From assembly GCF_030812315.1 (NCBI RefSeq), contig NZ_JAUSSM010000002.1:124001-188000 (forward strand): a stretch of 64,000 nt of DNA, in the 5' to 3' direction. The position numbers and the translations under genes were made by a program. This DNA is from Arthrobacter oryzae (GTDB lineage Bacteria > Actinomycetota > Actinomycetes > Actinomycetales > Micrococcaceae). This document shows positions 32,972-41,425 of the stretch, one piece after another. Within the stretch, counting starts at the first letter, position 1, and the number at the start of each line of letters is the position of its first letter. Under the pieces are notes generated by a model that searched no databases, was not told the origin of the DNA, and saw only the letters and a list, made by a program, of their open reading frames with translations.

Positions 32972-33319
32972 ATGCCATCAACTGACGCCTCATCCGCCTC
33001 CGTCCAGGCTGTCGGGAACTACGTCCTGACCGTGATCGGCGAATCGCTCGTCGACATCATCAGCAACCCCCGCCGGCCGGAGGAGATCCAAACCCACCCC
33101 GGAGGGAGCCCCCTCAACGTGGCGGTGGGGGCGGCCCGCCTGGACCTGCAGACGACCCTGCTCCGGCCGGGGGACAAAGCCACCCTGGCCCTGGTGAAGG
33201 CAGCACGGCGGCCGTCCCTGGCAACCATCTATTGCCCACGGCCCTGGCTGAGCGCACCAGCACAAAGCGTCACCGTGCCTGACCGCAAACGAAACGGACA
33301 TCGAAAGATGGCGACGTGA
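32972..33319 (+). pseudogene. Truncated PfkB-family sugar kinase (fructokinase-like) remnant
   Basis: The 115-codon frame begins as a normal ribokinase/fructokinase: LTVIGESLVDIISNPRRPEEIQTHPGGSPLNVAVGAARLDLQTTLL contains the substrate-binding GGSPLNVA. After TTLL the sequence jumps to ALVKAARRPSLATIYCPRPWLSAP, which resembles the extreme C-terminal helix of such kinases. The ~200 residues between, including the catalytic GAGD loop, are absent. Typical length is ~300-320. It looks like an internal deletion. The position after the polyol dehydrogenase shows the original role: phosphorylating the ketose product. Confidence 0.75.
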
Positions 33320-33442
33320 CCGCAGGTCCCGGCGGCCTGGGCAGTCTTTTACGCCATGCTTCGGAGGGTGAACCCGTGTTTCCCCGCGCGTCCGTTCGTT
33401 TCACCCGGGGGTTGGGAACCGGTATGGAGGGTGATTGATTGG

Positions 33443-33982
33443 GTGGACAAGCTCGAAAGGACCCCCTTGACGGAACATTCTGATCTCACTCCGCGCCGAC
33501 TCCGCACCATTCTGGGCCATTTCGCGACCGGTCTGACCGTGATCACTGCCGCAACAAAGGACGGCCCGGCAGGCTTCACCTGCCAGTCCTTCTCGTCCCT
33601 GTCGCTGGAACCGGCACTGGTTACGTTCAGCCCGGCACGGACTTCGAGGACGTGGCCGCTGCTGCGGGAGACAGGACGGTTCACCATCAACATCCTGCCA
33701 GCCGAACACCAGCACCTCGCGGGCAAGTTCGCCCGTTCGGGAACCGACAAGTTTGCCGGCGTCGACCATGCGCCGTCGCCCCTTGGCAACCCGGTGCTGG
33801 ACCAGGCCCTTGCCTGGGTGGACTGCGAACTGCACGCGGAGTACGACGGCGGCGACCACACCATTGTGGTCGCGGCGGTCCGGGCCCTGAGTGCGCGGGC
33901 CGATGCCGAACCGCTGCTCTTCTTCAAGGGCGACTACTTCGGCGTGCAGTCCCGGGCCGGTGCGCTGGAGAGCGTGGCGTGA
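33443..33982 (+). CDS. Flavin reductase family protein (HpaC-like)
   Basis: This 179-residue protein has the flavin-reductase core LRTILGHFATGLTVITAATKDGPAGFTCQSFSSLSLEPALVTFSPA, with TGLTVIT and the FSSLSL FMN/FAD-binding segments, and the ending DHTIVVAAVRALSARADAEPLLFFKGDYFG. It supplies reduced flavin to a partner monooxygenase. The start is uncertain: GTG 33443 has GGAGG 12 bp upstream, and TTG 33467-type starts are also possible. The nearest flavin-dependent monooxygenase that would need such a partner is the fusion protein at 36435-38309. Confidence 0.85.
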   Translation: MDKLERTPLTEHSDLTPRRLRTILGHFATGLTVITAATKDGPAGFTCQSFSSLSLEPALVTFSPARTSRTWPLLRETGRFTINILPAEHQHLAGKFARSGTDKFAGVDHAPSPLGNPVLDQALAWVDCELHAEYDGGDHTIVVAAVRALSARADAEPLLFFKGDYFGVQSRAGALESVA

Positions 33983-34007
33983 CCGTGGTGAAGTCCACGT
34001 CCCGGCG

Positions 34008-36119
34008 TCAGTGCTTTGCGTCGAAGCGGTAAAGGAAGGCTGCCATGGCGTCGCGGTTGACGGGCTCATACGGGCGGAAGGTGTGATCGGACCAGCCGGT
34101 GCTGATGCCGGTTTGAGCCAGCCAGGTGATTTCTTTGTAGAACTGGTTGGCTGTGGTCAGGTCCGCGAACGGCGATTGGGCCGGTGGAGTGAATGAGGGG
34201 CTGCCGGCCAGCCGGTACAGGAAGGCGGCCATGGCGTCCCGGTTCACCGGCGCGATTGGTCGGAAGGTCTCGTCGGGCCAGCCGGTGGTGATTTCCTGCG
34301 CTGACAGCCAGGAGATGTGGGGGTAGTAGGGGTGGTCGGGCCTGAGATCGGCGAAGGGTGACTCAGCAGGGAGTGTTGTGGTCGGGGTGCCCTGGAGCCT
34401 GTACATGAACGCAGCGACGGCGTCGCGGTGGACCGGGTCGAGCGGCCTGAACGTGCCGTCCGTCCATCCGGTGATCACACCCTTGGCGTGCAGGTCTGCG
34501 ATTTCACCGGCAAACTGGCTGCCGGCCGGAACATCAGCGAAGGCCGTGGAAGGGACCGTCCCTATCACCGGGAAGCTGAAGCCGAAGCGGTAGAGGTTCA
34601 AAGCGTGCGCCATCATGCCGCGTTCGATGCGTTGATCGGGCCCGAATGTTCCGTCGGGGTTCCCAACGATGACAAACGTGGATGCCAGCCAGGCCAATTC
34701 CTCGTAGTTGGCAACTCCGGGCTGGATGTCGGAGTACGGGGCGTAAATGTGGGCATCGGCAGGCACGGGAGGTCGATCGGCCAGCCGGTGGAGGAAGACT
34801 GCCAGCGTCCTGCGGGTGATCTCCTGGTCCGGCCGGAACGTACCGTCGGCGTAGCCGGTATCGATGTCCCAAGCTGCAACCCAGCGGATGGCGTCATTGT
34901 CGTCAGACCCGGCAGGCACGTCGGTGAAGGTGTAGGCACTATCGGGAACCGGCGGACTTCCCGCATACCGGTAAAGGATCGACGCCAGGGATCCGCGGTC
35001 CACCAGGGTTTCCGGCCGGAACGTGCCGTCCGGATAGCCGGCAAGATAGCCGCTGGCTGCCGCCCATGTGATGTTGCTAAAGTGCGGGTGCTCCGGCGGG
35101 ATGTCCGTGAACAGACGGGGCTTCTCCAGGCCAACGTCAATGCCCGGTATGACTCCTCCCGAGCTGACCTGGACGGGAGTGGCCTCAGCGCCGGGGCCTT
35201 CGGTGCTGTACCACTGATCCAGGGCGCCGCTGGTTCCGCCGACGAACTTGATCCGGTAGGTTCCCGGCGCCAGCCCTGTCAGCTCGTACGTGCCGTCGTT
35301 GTCCACTGTCGTGCGGCCGCCAAGCGAACCATCGGCCGCGTAGGCTTCCACTCGGAGCAGGCGGAACACGGTTCCCGCGCTGCCCACCTGCCCGATGATC
35401 GCCGCCGATCCCCGCCCCGGCGTTAGGCCGCGTTCCGGAACGCCCGTGCCCACGGGGCAGTTGTCGCTGAGCATCTGCACCAGGGCGGCGTACTCCGCGG
35501 CGTCCACGCTGAGGTTCCACCGGGACTTCACGAAGATCCACAAATCTGCATACTTGCAGTGCACCCCCTGGTACGGCGGGCGCCACTCGGCCGGGTCCTG
35601 GGACCCCTTTTGCGCGTCAATGGCGGATCGCGCGGTGACCAGGGTGGTCTGCGCGTACCTGAGGTCGTTGGCGAAGTCGCGCCGCTGCGCGGCAGTCCAG
35701 GCCCACGCCCCCGACTCCCAGGCTTCCTCCAGAGGCACTGTGTGATCGACAGTCAACTGTGCCGGGTCGGATTCAAAACTGTTGTCGTACAGTGAATGCC
35801 AACTCCCTGCAGCCACCGTGCAGGGAGGCTCGACGACGATCATGGACGGGTGGGATGCAGCTATCAGCACCTCGCGTGCGGAGTCGCAGCCGTCTGCGTC
35901 CGCATCGATCCAGCGCTCGAAGCCGTCGGCTTCAAACGGGACGGTTGCCTCGGGGCGCACTTCCAGTGTGTCCAGCAGATCCGTGGACGTCGTCAGTCCG
36001 CTGCGGAAGCTCAGTGCGGGCACCGGCACCGCCAAACCAACGAGGAATACCGGCACTAGCGCCGAGGCAATCAATGGTCGGATAAAGCGGCGCTTCTGTT
36101 GCAGTGGGTTTCCCGGCAT
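34008..36119 (-). CDS. Secreted HNH/DUF1524-type nuclease domain fused to six SLH repeats
   Basis: This 703-residue surface protein has signal/anchor residues ~12-35 (RRFIRPLIASALVPVFLVGLAVPVPAL). The next ~190 residues resemble secreted DUF1524/HNH proteins: DGCDSAREVLIAASH, TVDHTVPLEEAWESGAW with the catalytic DH, RRDFANDLRYAQTTLV, and SQDPAEWRPPYQGVHCKYADLWIFVKSRWNLSVD. A Cna-B-like unit (VEAYAADGSLGGRTTVDNDGTYELTGLAPGTYRIKFVGG) follows. Six S-layer homology repeats of ~57 residues then run to the C-terminus, each with G(Y/W)xDGTFRP and (D/R)xxAxFLYR. It is probably held on the cell wall while exposing a nuclease. It is transcribed alone. Confidence 0.85.
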   Translation of the reverse strand: MPGNPLQQKRRFIRPLIASALVPVFLVGLAVPVPALSFRSGLTTSTDLLDTLEVRPEATVPFEADGFERWIDADADGCDSAREVLIAASHPSMIVVEPPCTVAAGSWHSLYDNSFESDPAQLTVDHTVPLEEAWESGAWAWTAAQRRDFANDLRYAQTTLVTARSAIDAQKGSQDPAEWRPPYQGVHCKYADLWIFVKSRWNLSVDAAEYAALVQMLSDNCPVGTGVPERGLTPGRGSAAIIGQVGSAGTVFRLLRVEAYAADGSLGGRTTVDNDGTYELTGLAPGTYRIKFVGGTSGALDQWYSTEGPGAEATPVQVSSGGVIPGIDVGLEKPRLFTDIPPEHPHFSNITWAAASGYLAGYPDGTFRPETLVDRGSLASILYRYAGSPPVPDSAYTFTDVPAGSDDNDAIRWVAAWDIDTGYADGTFRPDQEITRRTLAVFLHRLADRPPVPADAHIYAPYSDIQPGVANYEELAWLASTFVIVGNPDGTFGPDQRIERGMMAHALNLYRFGFSFPVIGTVPSTAFADVPAGSQFAGEIADLHAKGVITGWTDGTFRPLDPVHRDAVAAFMYRLQGTPTTTLPAESPFADLRPDHPYYPHISWLSAQEITTGWPDETFRPIAPVNRDAMAAFLYRLAGSPSFTPPAQSPFADLTTANQFYKEITWLAQTGISTGWSDHTFRPYEPVNRDAMAAFLYRFDAKH

Positions 36120-36350
36120 TACGTTCCCCCAGTGTCTCCAAGTGCCCCGTCAGGTTCGCCAATCCTTGCATTTGTAAATACGAAGGAATAGAGAGCCGAC
36201 TACCTGAATCTCACAGCCCTCACCGGTGTGTGGGCGTTGCCGAAGGAGAGCCGTTTGCATCGTCGGCGCCAAGCCCTTGGTGACGTCCACTACCGCCTTG
36301 GAGCCATCTCCCGAAAGTCCTTCCCGCGTCGCATCCTGCTCGCAATTTAC

Positions 36351-36379
36351 TTGAAACTTTAACTAATCGACGATACGGT
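36351..36379 (+). promoter_or_regulatory. Candidate promoter of the GCHII-monooxygenase fusion gene
   Basis: TTGAAA (36351-36356) and TACGGT (36374-36379) are separated by 17 bp, 56 bp before the ATG at 36435, in an AT-rich patch. The surrounding 36120-36434 region (315 bp) holds no gene. I looked for an FMN-riboswitch-like leader and did not see one. GTTAAC repeats near 36378-36400 might be a regulator site. Confidence 0.45.
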
Positions 36380-36434
36380 TAACTTCAATCTTCAACTACT
36401 TTCACGTCCCATACGTCGAAACCAGGAACCACAG

Positions 36435-38309
36435 ATGAACATTGCTTTCGAGACCATCGCCGCGCAGCCCGTGGCTCTTCCCGCGGCTACGGTACGCAGC
36501 CGGGTTACCGTTCCGCTGCGCTTCCCGGACGGCTATGCGACGGATGCCGTGGTCCTCACTTTCCATGGGCTGGCAGACGACAAGGAGCACTTGCTGCTCG
36601 CCCTGGGTGACTGGGAGCAGTCATTGCCGGATCCGGCGCGGGGGTACGGGGCCCCGCTGGTCCGCTTGCACAGTGAATGTCTGACGGGCGACGTGTTCGG
36701 CAGCGAGCGCTGTGACTGCGGACCGCAGTTGCGCGAAGCAGTTGAGGAGATCGCCGCCGTCGGAGGATTCCTGCTCTACCTCCGCCAGGAAGGACGCGGC
36801 ATCGGCCTGTACTCCAAGCTGGACGCCTATGCGCTGCAGGACGCCGGCTTTGACACGTACGAAGCCAATCTTGCCCTAGGGCACAGGGAGGACGAACGTG
36901 ACTACACAGCGGCCGCCCAGATGTTGGCCGCCGTCGGGGTCACCACCGTCCGTCTCCTCAGCAACAACCCCGACAAGTCCGCGCAGCTGATCTCCCTCGG
37001 CATCGACATCACGGCGCAGATCCCCACCGGGGTCCACCTGTCCCCGTCGAATTTTCGCTACCTCGCCGCCAAACGCGACCACACCGCGCATACGCTCGAT
37101 CTGCCGCGGACCGGCGCCGGCTCATCCGGGGACGCGGCAACGTCCGGGGCTATCCCCAGTCCCGACGAGTTGCTCGCCCGGGTGGACGCGCTCATTCCCC
37201 GGCTCCGGGAACGGGCCGAGGAAACGGAGGGCTTGCGCCGCCTCCCGGACGCCACGATGGCGGAGCTGACGGCGGCGGGCGTCTTCCGGATCCTTGCACC
37301 TAAGGCCGTGGGCGGATTCGGAATGGGCATGGAAACCTATGCCAACGTCATTCGGCGCCTGGCCCGGGGGTGTACCTCCACAGCCTGGACCGTCGGGCAC
37401 CTGGCCGAGCACGTGTGGATGCTGGCCCGCTGGCCGCGACGGGTCCAGCAGGAAGTCTTCGCGAACGGACCTGCGCCGATGGCGGCCGCCAGCGGCGCGC
37501 CGCTGGGCACGGCGGAGAAGGTCCCGGGAGGCTACTCCATCTCCGGCACGTGGAGCTTCGCGTCCGGTGTGATGCACTCCGAATGGGCACTGCTGGCCGT
37601 GCACGACGGCGACACGCGCCTGCAGTGTCTGGTCCCCGTCTCCGAGCTGGAGCTGCTGGACGTATGGCACACCGCCGGGCTGCGGGGGACAGGCAGCAAT
37701 GATCTTGAGGCCCACTCGTTGTTTGTCCCGGGCTATCGGACATTGGACTGGTCCCTGTTAGTGGCAGCCGACAACCCCGGAAGCAGGATCCACCCGGACC
37801 CCATCATGCATGCTCCAGTGGCCATGCTCCTGAACATGGTGGCGCCTGCCGCCGCCTTGGGAGCCGCCGAGTACGCCGTCGAACTGTTTCGTGAACGCAT
37901 GATGGTGCGCAAGGTGAAGAACACGGCTGAAAACCGCCAGGCGGATTCGCCGCTCGCCCAGGCCCGCTTTTCACAGGCCTACGGGCTGCTAGCCACCGCC
38001 CGCCTGCACTGGGACGAGGCCCTCCGGATGGTCTCTGCTTCGCATAAACGCCGGCTTCCGCCACCGACGGACGAGGAACGGGCAGCGTACCGGCTGTCAC
38101 TCGCCTTGAGCGGGGTTGCATCGGCCGAGGCAGTTCAACTCGTGGCCTCGGGGTCGGGCGGAAGCATCCACCGCCTTGCCCACCCGCTCCAGCGGATCCA
38201 GCGTGACGTGAATGTCCTCGGCAACCACCCCACGGTGTCCATCGATCCGATTCTGGAGCAGGCGGGCCGGGGCCTGCTGGGCCTCGGGTTCACGGTTCCC
38301 TCATTCTGA
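36435..38309 (+). CDS. GTP cyclohydrolase II fused to acyl-CoA dehydrogenase-fold flavin monooxygenase
   Basis: This single 624-residue frame carries two complete enzyme modules. Residues 1-226 are GTP cyclohydrolase II (RibA type): zinc ligands C82, C93 and C95 in HSECLTGDVFGSERCDCG, catalytic LRQEGRGIGLYSKLDAYALQD (113-136), EANLALGHREDERDY, and LLSNNPDKSAQLISLGI. After a Gly/Ser/Ala linker (~227-242), residues ~243-624 match group D monooxygenases (HpaB/DszC/HsaA-like): MAELTAAGVFRILAPKAVGGFGM, CTSTAWTVGHLAEHVWMLARWP, SGTWSFASGVMHSEWALLAV, DVWHTAGLRGTGSNDLEAHSLFVP, and a closing VNVLGNHPTVSIDPILEQAGR. It presumably opens GTP and then oxidises a pyrimidine or derived product. That reaction is inference. 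Confidence 0.88.
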   Translation: MNIAFETIAAQPVALPAATVRSRVTVPLRFPDGYATDAVVLTFHGLADDKEHLLLALGDWEQSLPDPARGYGAPLVRLHSECLTGDVFGSERCDCGPQLREAVEEIAAVGGFLLYLRQEGRGIGLYSKLDAYALQDAGFDTYEANLALGHREDERDYTAAAQMLAAVGVTTVRLLSNNPDKSAQLISLGIDITAQIPTGVHLSPSNFRYLAAKRDHTAHTLDLPRTGAGSSGDAATSGAIPSPDELLARVDALIPRLRERAEETEGLRRLPDATMAELTAAGVFRILAPKAVGGFGMGMETYANVIRRLARGCTSTAWTVGHLAEHVWMLARWPRRVQQEVFANGPAPMAAASGAPLGTAEKVPGGYSISGTWSFASGVMHSEWALLAVHDGDTRLQCLVPVSELELLDVWHTAGLRGTGSNDLEAHSLFVPGYRTLDWSLLVAADNPGSRIHPDPIMHAPVAMLLNMVAPAAALGAAEYAVELFRERMMVRKVKNTAENRQADSPLAQARFSQAYGLLATARLHWDEALRMVSASHKRRLPPPTDEERAAYRLSLALSGVASAEAVQLVASGSGGSIHRLAHPLQRIQRDVNVLGNHPTVSIDPILEQAGRGLLGLGFTVPSF

Positions 38310-38376
38310 GGGTTCCTGTCCCGGGCGGCAGGGTGCAGGCCCAGCAGTCCCGGCGTCATGACGAACCGTCAGCGCG

Positions 38377-39570
38377 TCAGCGGGGCCTGTCCGTCACCGT
38401 GACTGTCCGTGGGGCCTGGAAGGACAGCAGCCGTATCCATTCGGGCTGGTGCTCCCGCAAACGGATTCCGGGCAACGCTGCAGCGGTTTCCTGGAGGGTG
38501 ACGGCTGCCTCCAGTTCCGCGAGCTTGGCCCCGAGGCAGCGGTGGATGCCGGAGCCGAACACCAGGCCGTAGGCCGTTGGTTGTCCGGGGCCTGCCGGCG
38601 TCGTGACCTGGTTGCCGCTCAGTTCGAGGAGGAGTTCGGCGCCCGCCGGGATCAGGGCGTCACCGAGGTTCGTGTCGTGGGCGGCCACGCGGCGCCACGT
38701 CGGGACTGATGATTCGGTGGTGAGCACGTGCCGGACCACAGACCTGGAGCCTGCTTCGGACACCGCGTCACTCCAGCCCGCCGGCGCGGACCCCTCCAGG
38801 AGCCGGAACAGCGTGGTGCTGATCAGCTGCGTGGTTGTTTCCTGTCCGGCGATCAGCAGGAAGTAGCCCAGCGAGCACATCTCAGGTGTGGACAGTCCGT
38901 GTTCGGCCAGGGATTTGAACAGGTTGCGCCCGGGCGCTTTGAGGGATGCCCCTACGAGCTTGCGCAGCCAGACGTAGAAATCGGCGGCGCTGTGGGCCAG
39001 TTCGAGTTGCCGGTCCTCGTCGGGCCAGCCCCAGAACAGCTCCATGGAGTCAATGCCCCAGCGCTTGAGCTCCGCAAGATCCCGGACGGGCAACCCGAGG
39101 AGTTCGAGCATCACGACTGCCGGGGGAAACGCCGCCACTGTCTGCACCAGGTCCACGTGGCCGGAGAAACGGAGCTGGTCCGCGGCGTTTCGTGCCGCTT
39201 CCCGGGCCAGTTCCCGGATCCGCGGCTCCATGGCGGCAACTGTGGCTGGCGTGAAAAAGCCCGCCACGACCTTGCGGATCCCGGCATGCGTGTCCGTGTC
39301 GTTGCTGGCCAGCACGGGCGGCAACGCAAATCCAACACGCTGCAGCGCGCGCAGGGCGGGTCCCTCCAAGGGCGTCACAGCGACCAGGGCATTGCCGGGG
39401 CTGAAGTCGGCAGGACGGTGCAGCACCTCACGGACCGCGTCCGTGTCACGCACCACGAGGTACGGGCAGCGGGCCTGGCTGGAGTCTTCAATCCGGTGAG
39501 CGCTTTCCATCTGGCCCGGGCTTTCCACCCGCGGCTCAGCTGGTCCGGCGGTCATCATCGCCGGGTTCAT
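38377..39570 (-). CDS. Cytochrome P450 ending the biotin operon, ExxR motif absent
   Basis: This 397-residue P450 has the heme-ligand motif FGSGIHRCLGAKLAELE with C345, the I-helix oxygen-activation motif LLIAGQETTTQ, and the C-helix region DTHAGIRKVVAGFF. In the K-helix, where EVLR-type ExxR should precede the TESSVPTW segment, the sequence is HVLT (281-284), so both Glu and Arg are lost. A few functional P450s (CYP157-like) also lack ExxR. ATG 39570 overlaps the bioD stop by 4 bp, so it is translationally coupled to biotin genes. That position suggests a BioI-like role in supplying pimelate from fatty acyl chains, which is inference. Confidence 0.88.
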   Translation of the reverse strand: MNPAMMTAGPAEPRVESPGQMESAHRIEDSSQARCPYLVVRDTDAVREVLHRPADFSPGNALVAVTPLEGPALRALQRVGFALPPVLASNDTDTHAGIRKVVAGFFTPATVAAMEPRIRELAREAARNAADQLRFSGHVDLVQTVAAFPPAVVMLELLGLPVRDLAELKRWGIDSMELFWGWPDEDRQLELAHSAADFYVWLRKLVGASLKAPGRNLFKSLAEHGLSTPEMCSLGYFLLIAGQETTTQLISTTLFRLLEGSAPAGWSDAVSEAGSRSVVRHVLTTESSVPTWRRVAAHDTNLGDALIPAGAELLLELSGNQVTTPAGPGQPTAYGLVFGSGIHRCLGAKLAELEAAVTLQETAAALPGIRLREHQPEWIRLLSFQAPRTVTVTDRPR

Positions 39571-40244
39571 GCCGGCAGGCCGTTCAGCCAGGCAGCTGCC
39601 CCGGCACGGAAATCCGCGGGGGACAGTTCCGCGGCCTGCTCGGGAAGCGCACCGAGGAGGGGCACCCGCAGCGATCCGAGCACCTGCCGGTTGCTGTGGT
39701 GCACAGCGCCGGGAATGACGGGCCAGCTGCCCAGCACGACGCCCAGGACATAGAGGCCACGCACGGCCAGTGCTTCGAGGGTCAGGGCGGTATGGTTCAG
39801 GGTGCCCAGCGCCGGCCGGGCAACGAGCACGATCGCGGCAGCCACGAGCGATCCGAGATCCGCCAGGGTGCCGCCGTCGGAATCCAGCTCCACCAGCAGG
39901 CCGCCCGCGCCCTCAACCAGGACGTGGTCGTGGCACGCAGCGAGCTCGAGGACCCTGCCGGCGTGCGCGGCCACCGTGGGGAGCTGCGCTCCGTCGACGG
40001 CGGCAGCGGCGACGGGCGCCAGCGGCTCCTGCAGGACGACCCCGGTTTCCGCCGTCACGGCGCCGGCGAGCCGGACAATTTCGGCAGCGTCGGAATCGCC
40101 GTCGGCGGCGCCCGACTGACACGGTTTATAGACCGCGACGCTACGCCCCAGTCTGTGGAGGACGGCGGCGAGGGCCGCCGTCGTTATGGTCTTGCCGACG
40201 CCGGTGTCCGTTCCGGTGACAAGGATGATGCCGGGCAGGTTCAT
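39567..40244 (-). CDS. bioD: Dethiobiotin synthetase
   Basis: This 225-residue ATP-dependent carboxylase closes the ureido ring of DAPA to give dethiobiotin. The P-loop ILVTGTDTGVGKTITTAALAAVL is at residues 7-28, followed by VAVYKPCQSGAADGDSDAAEIVRLAG, and HVLVEGAGGLLVELDSDGGTLADL carries the canonical EGAGG. ATG 40244 overlaps the bioF stop by 4 bp. Length is typical. Confidence 0.95.
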   Translation of the reverse strand: MNLPGIILVTGTDTGVGKTITTAALAAVLHRLGRSVAVYKPCQSGAADGDSDAAEIVRLAGAVTAETGVVLQEPLAPVAAAAVDGAQLPTVAAHAGRVLELAACHDHVLVEGAGGLLVELDSDGGTLADLGSLVAAAIVLVARPALGTLNHTALTLEALAVRGLYVLGVVLGSWPVIPGAVHHSNRQVLGSLRVPLLGALPEQAAELSPADFRAGAAAWLNGLPA

Positions 40245-41425
40245 GAAAGTTCCTCCAAAATACCGCGCAGCACTGCGCAGCTGACTTCGATTTCCTCGGG
40301 TGCAAGGGTGGCGCGGGCGGTGAGCCGCAGCCGCGAAATTCCGTCGGGAACGGACGGCGGGCGGAAGCAGCCGATCCGGACGCCGGCCGCCCGCGCGGCC
40401 CCGGCGACCCCCAGAGCCGTTTCGGCGGACGGCATGGCGATGGACTGGACGGCTCCCGCTGCATGCCCGACGGCGGGCCCGTCGATGGCAGCGCCGCGGG
40501 AGGCTAGGACCGGGGCGAGGCCGGCGGCCAGCGCCGCCGCGTTGCTTCGCACGGATGCCGCCCGCCAGGGCTCATCCCGGATGATCCGCACTCCGGCGAG
40601 GGCGGCTGCGGCGGAGGCGGGCGCCAGTCCGGTGTCGAAAATGAAGCTCCGGGCACGGTTGACGAGGTGTTCCCGAAGCAGGGCGGATCCCAGAACCGCT
40701 CCGCCCTGGCTGCCCAGGGCCTTGGACAGCGTCGCGGTCACGATCACGTTCGGATGCCCGGCGAGGGCTGTCCCGGCCACCGAGCCGCGGCCCTGGAAGC
40801 TGCCCGTACCGGTGACTCCCAGGCTGTGGGCCTCGTCGATGAGCAGCACGGCGTCGTACTGCTCGGCCAAGGCCAGCAGGCCGGCGAACGGGGCTTCGTC
40901 GCCCAGGACGCTGTACACGGACTCGACGGCGATCAGTGCGCGCGGCTCCGGCCGGTCGGCCAGCAGCCGGCCGGCTTCCGCCACCCTGTTGTGGGTGAAC
41001 GATTCGGTGCGGGAACGGCTGAGCCGAAAACCGTCGATCATCGAGGCGTGGCAGTGTTCATCCGCGACGATCAGGGTCCCGGGGCCGCCGAGCGCCGTGA
41101 TCACCCCGATATTGGCCAGATACCCGGAGGAGAACACCAGCGCCGTTTCCATCCCGGCAAGCATGGCCAGTTCCTGCTCCAGGTCCAGATGCAGGCGCGT
41201 GGTTCCGGCCACCAGACGCGAGGACGTGGCGCCCGCGCCCCACAGCGAGGCCGCCGCCGCAGCTGCCTCGGCCACCCGCGGGTCCGCCGCGAGGCCCAGA
41301 TAGTCGTTGCTGGCCAGGTCGATGAACTGTTCGCCCGCGGCGCGGGGGAGCGGGCGGCGGACCAGGCCCCGGCGGTCCCGGACTGCGGCCTGCCGCTCGA
41401 GCCATTGGGTCATCGAGTTGCTCAT
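40241..41425 (-). CDS. bioF: 8-amino-7-oxononanoate synthase
   Basis: This 394-residue PLP enzyme condenses pimeloyl-thioester with alanine. IDLASNDYLGLAADPRVAEAA is near residue 33, GAGATSSRLVAGTTRLHLDLEQELA follows, LLIDEAHSLGVTG is central, and the PLP lysine is in IVTATLSKALGSQGGAVLGS. ATG 41425 overlaps the bioA stop by 4 bp. It needs pimeloyl-CoA/ACP, for which no bioC/bioH gene is visible here; the P450 at the operon end is the only candidate precursor enzyme. Confidence 0.95.
   Translation of the reverse strand: MSNSMTQWLERQAAVRDRRGLVRRPLPRAAGEQFIDLASNDYLGLAADPRVAEAAAAAASLWGAGATSSRLVAGTTRLHLDLEQELAMLAGMETALVFSSGYLANIGVITALGGPGTLIVADEHCHASMIDGFRLSRSRTESFTHNRVAEAGRLLADRPEPRALIAVESVYSVLGDEAPFAGLLALAEQYDAVLLIDEAHSLGVTGTGSFQGRGSVAGTALAGHPNVIVTATLSKALGSQGGAVLGSALLREHLVNRARSFIFDTGLAPASAAAALAGVRIIRDEPWRAASVRSNAAALAAGLAPVLASRGAAIDGPAVGHAAGAVQSIAMPSAETALGVAGAARAAGVRIGCFRPPSVPDGISRLRLTARATLAPEEIEVSCAVLRGILEELS

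Noticed and set aside
36120..36434. FMN riboswitch before the GTP cyclohydrolase fusion
   Set aside because: I could not find the conserved FMN-riboswitch core sequences or its multi-stem layout.
39696..41303. 535-codon frame antisense to bioD/bioF
   Set aside because: bioD and bioF are unmistakable on the minus strand; the opposite frame is rich in Arg/Ala/Ser and Pro without motifs.
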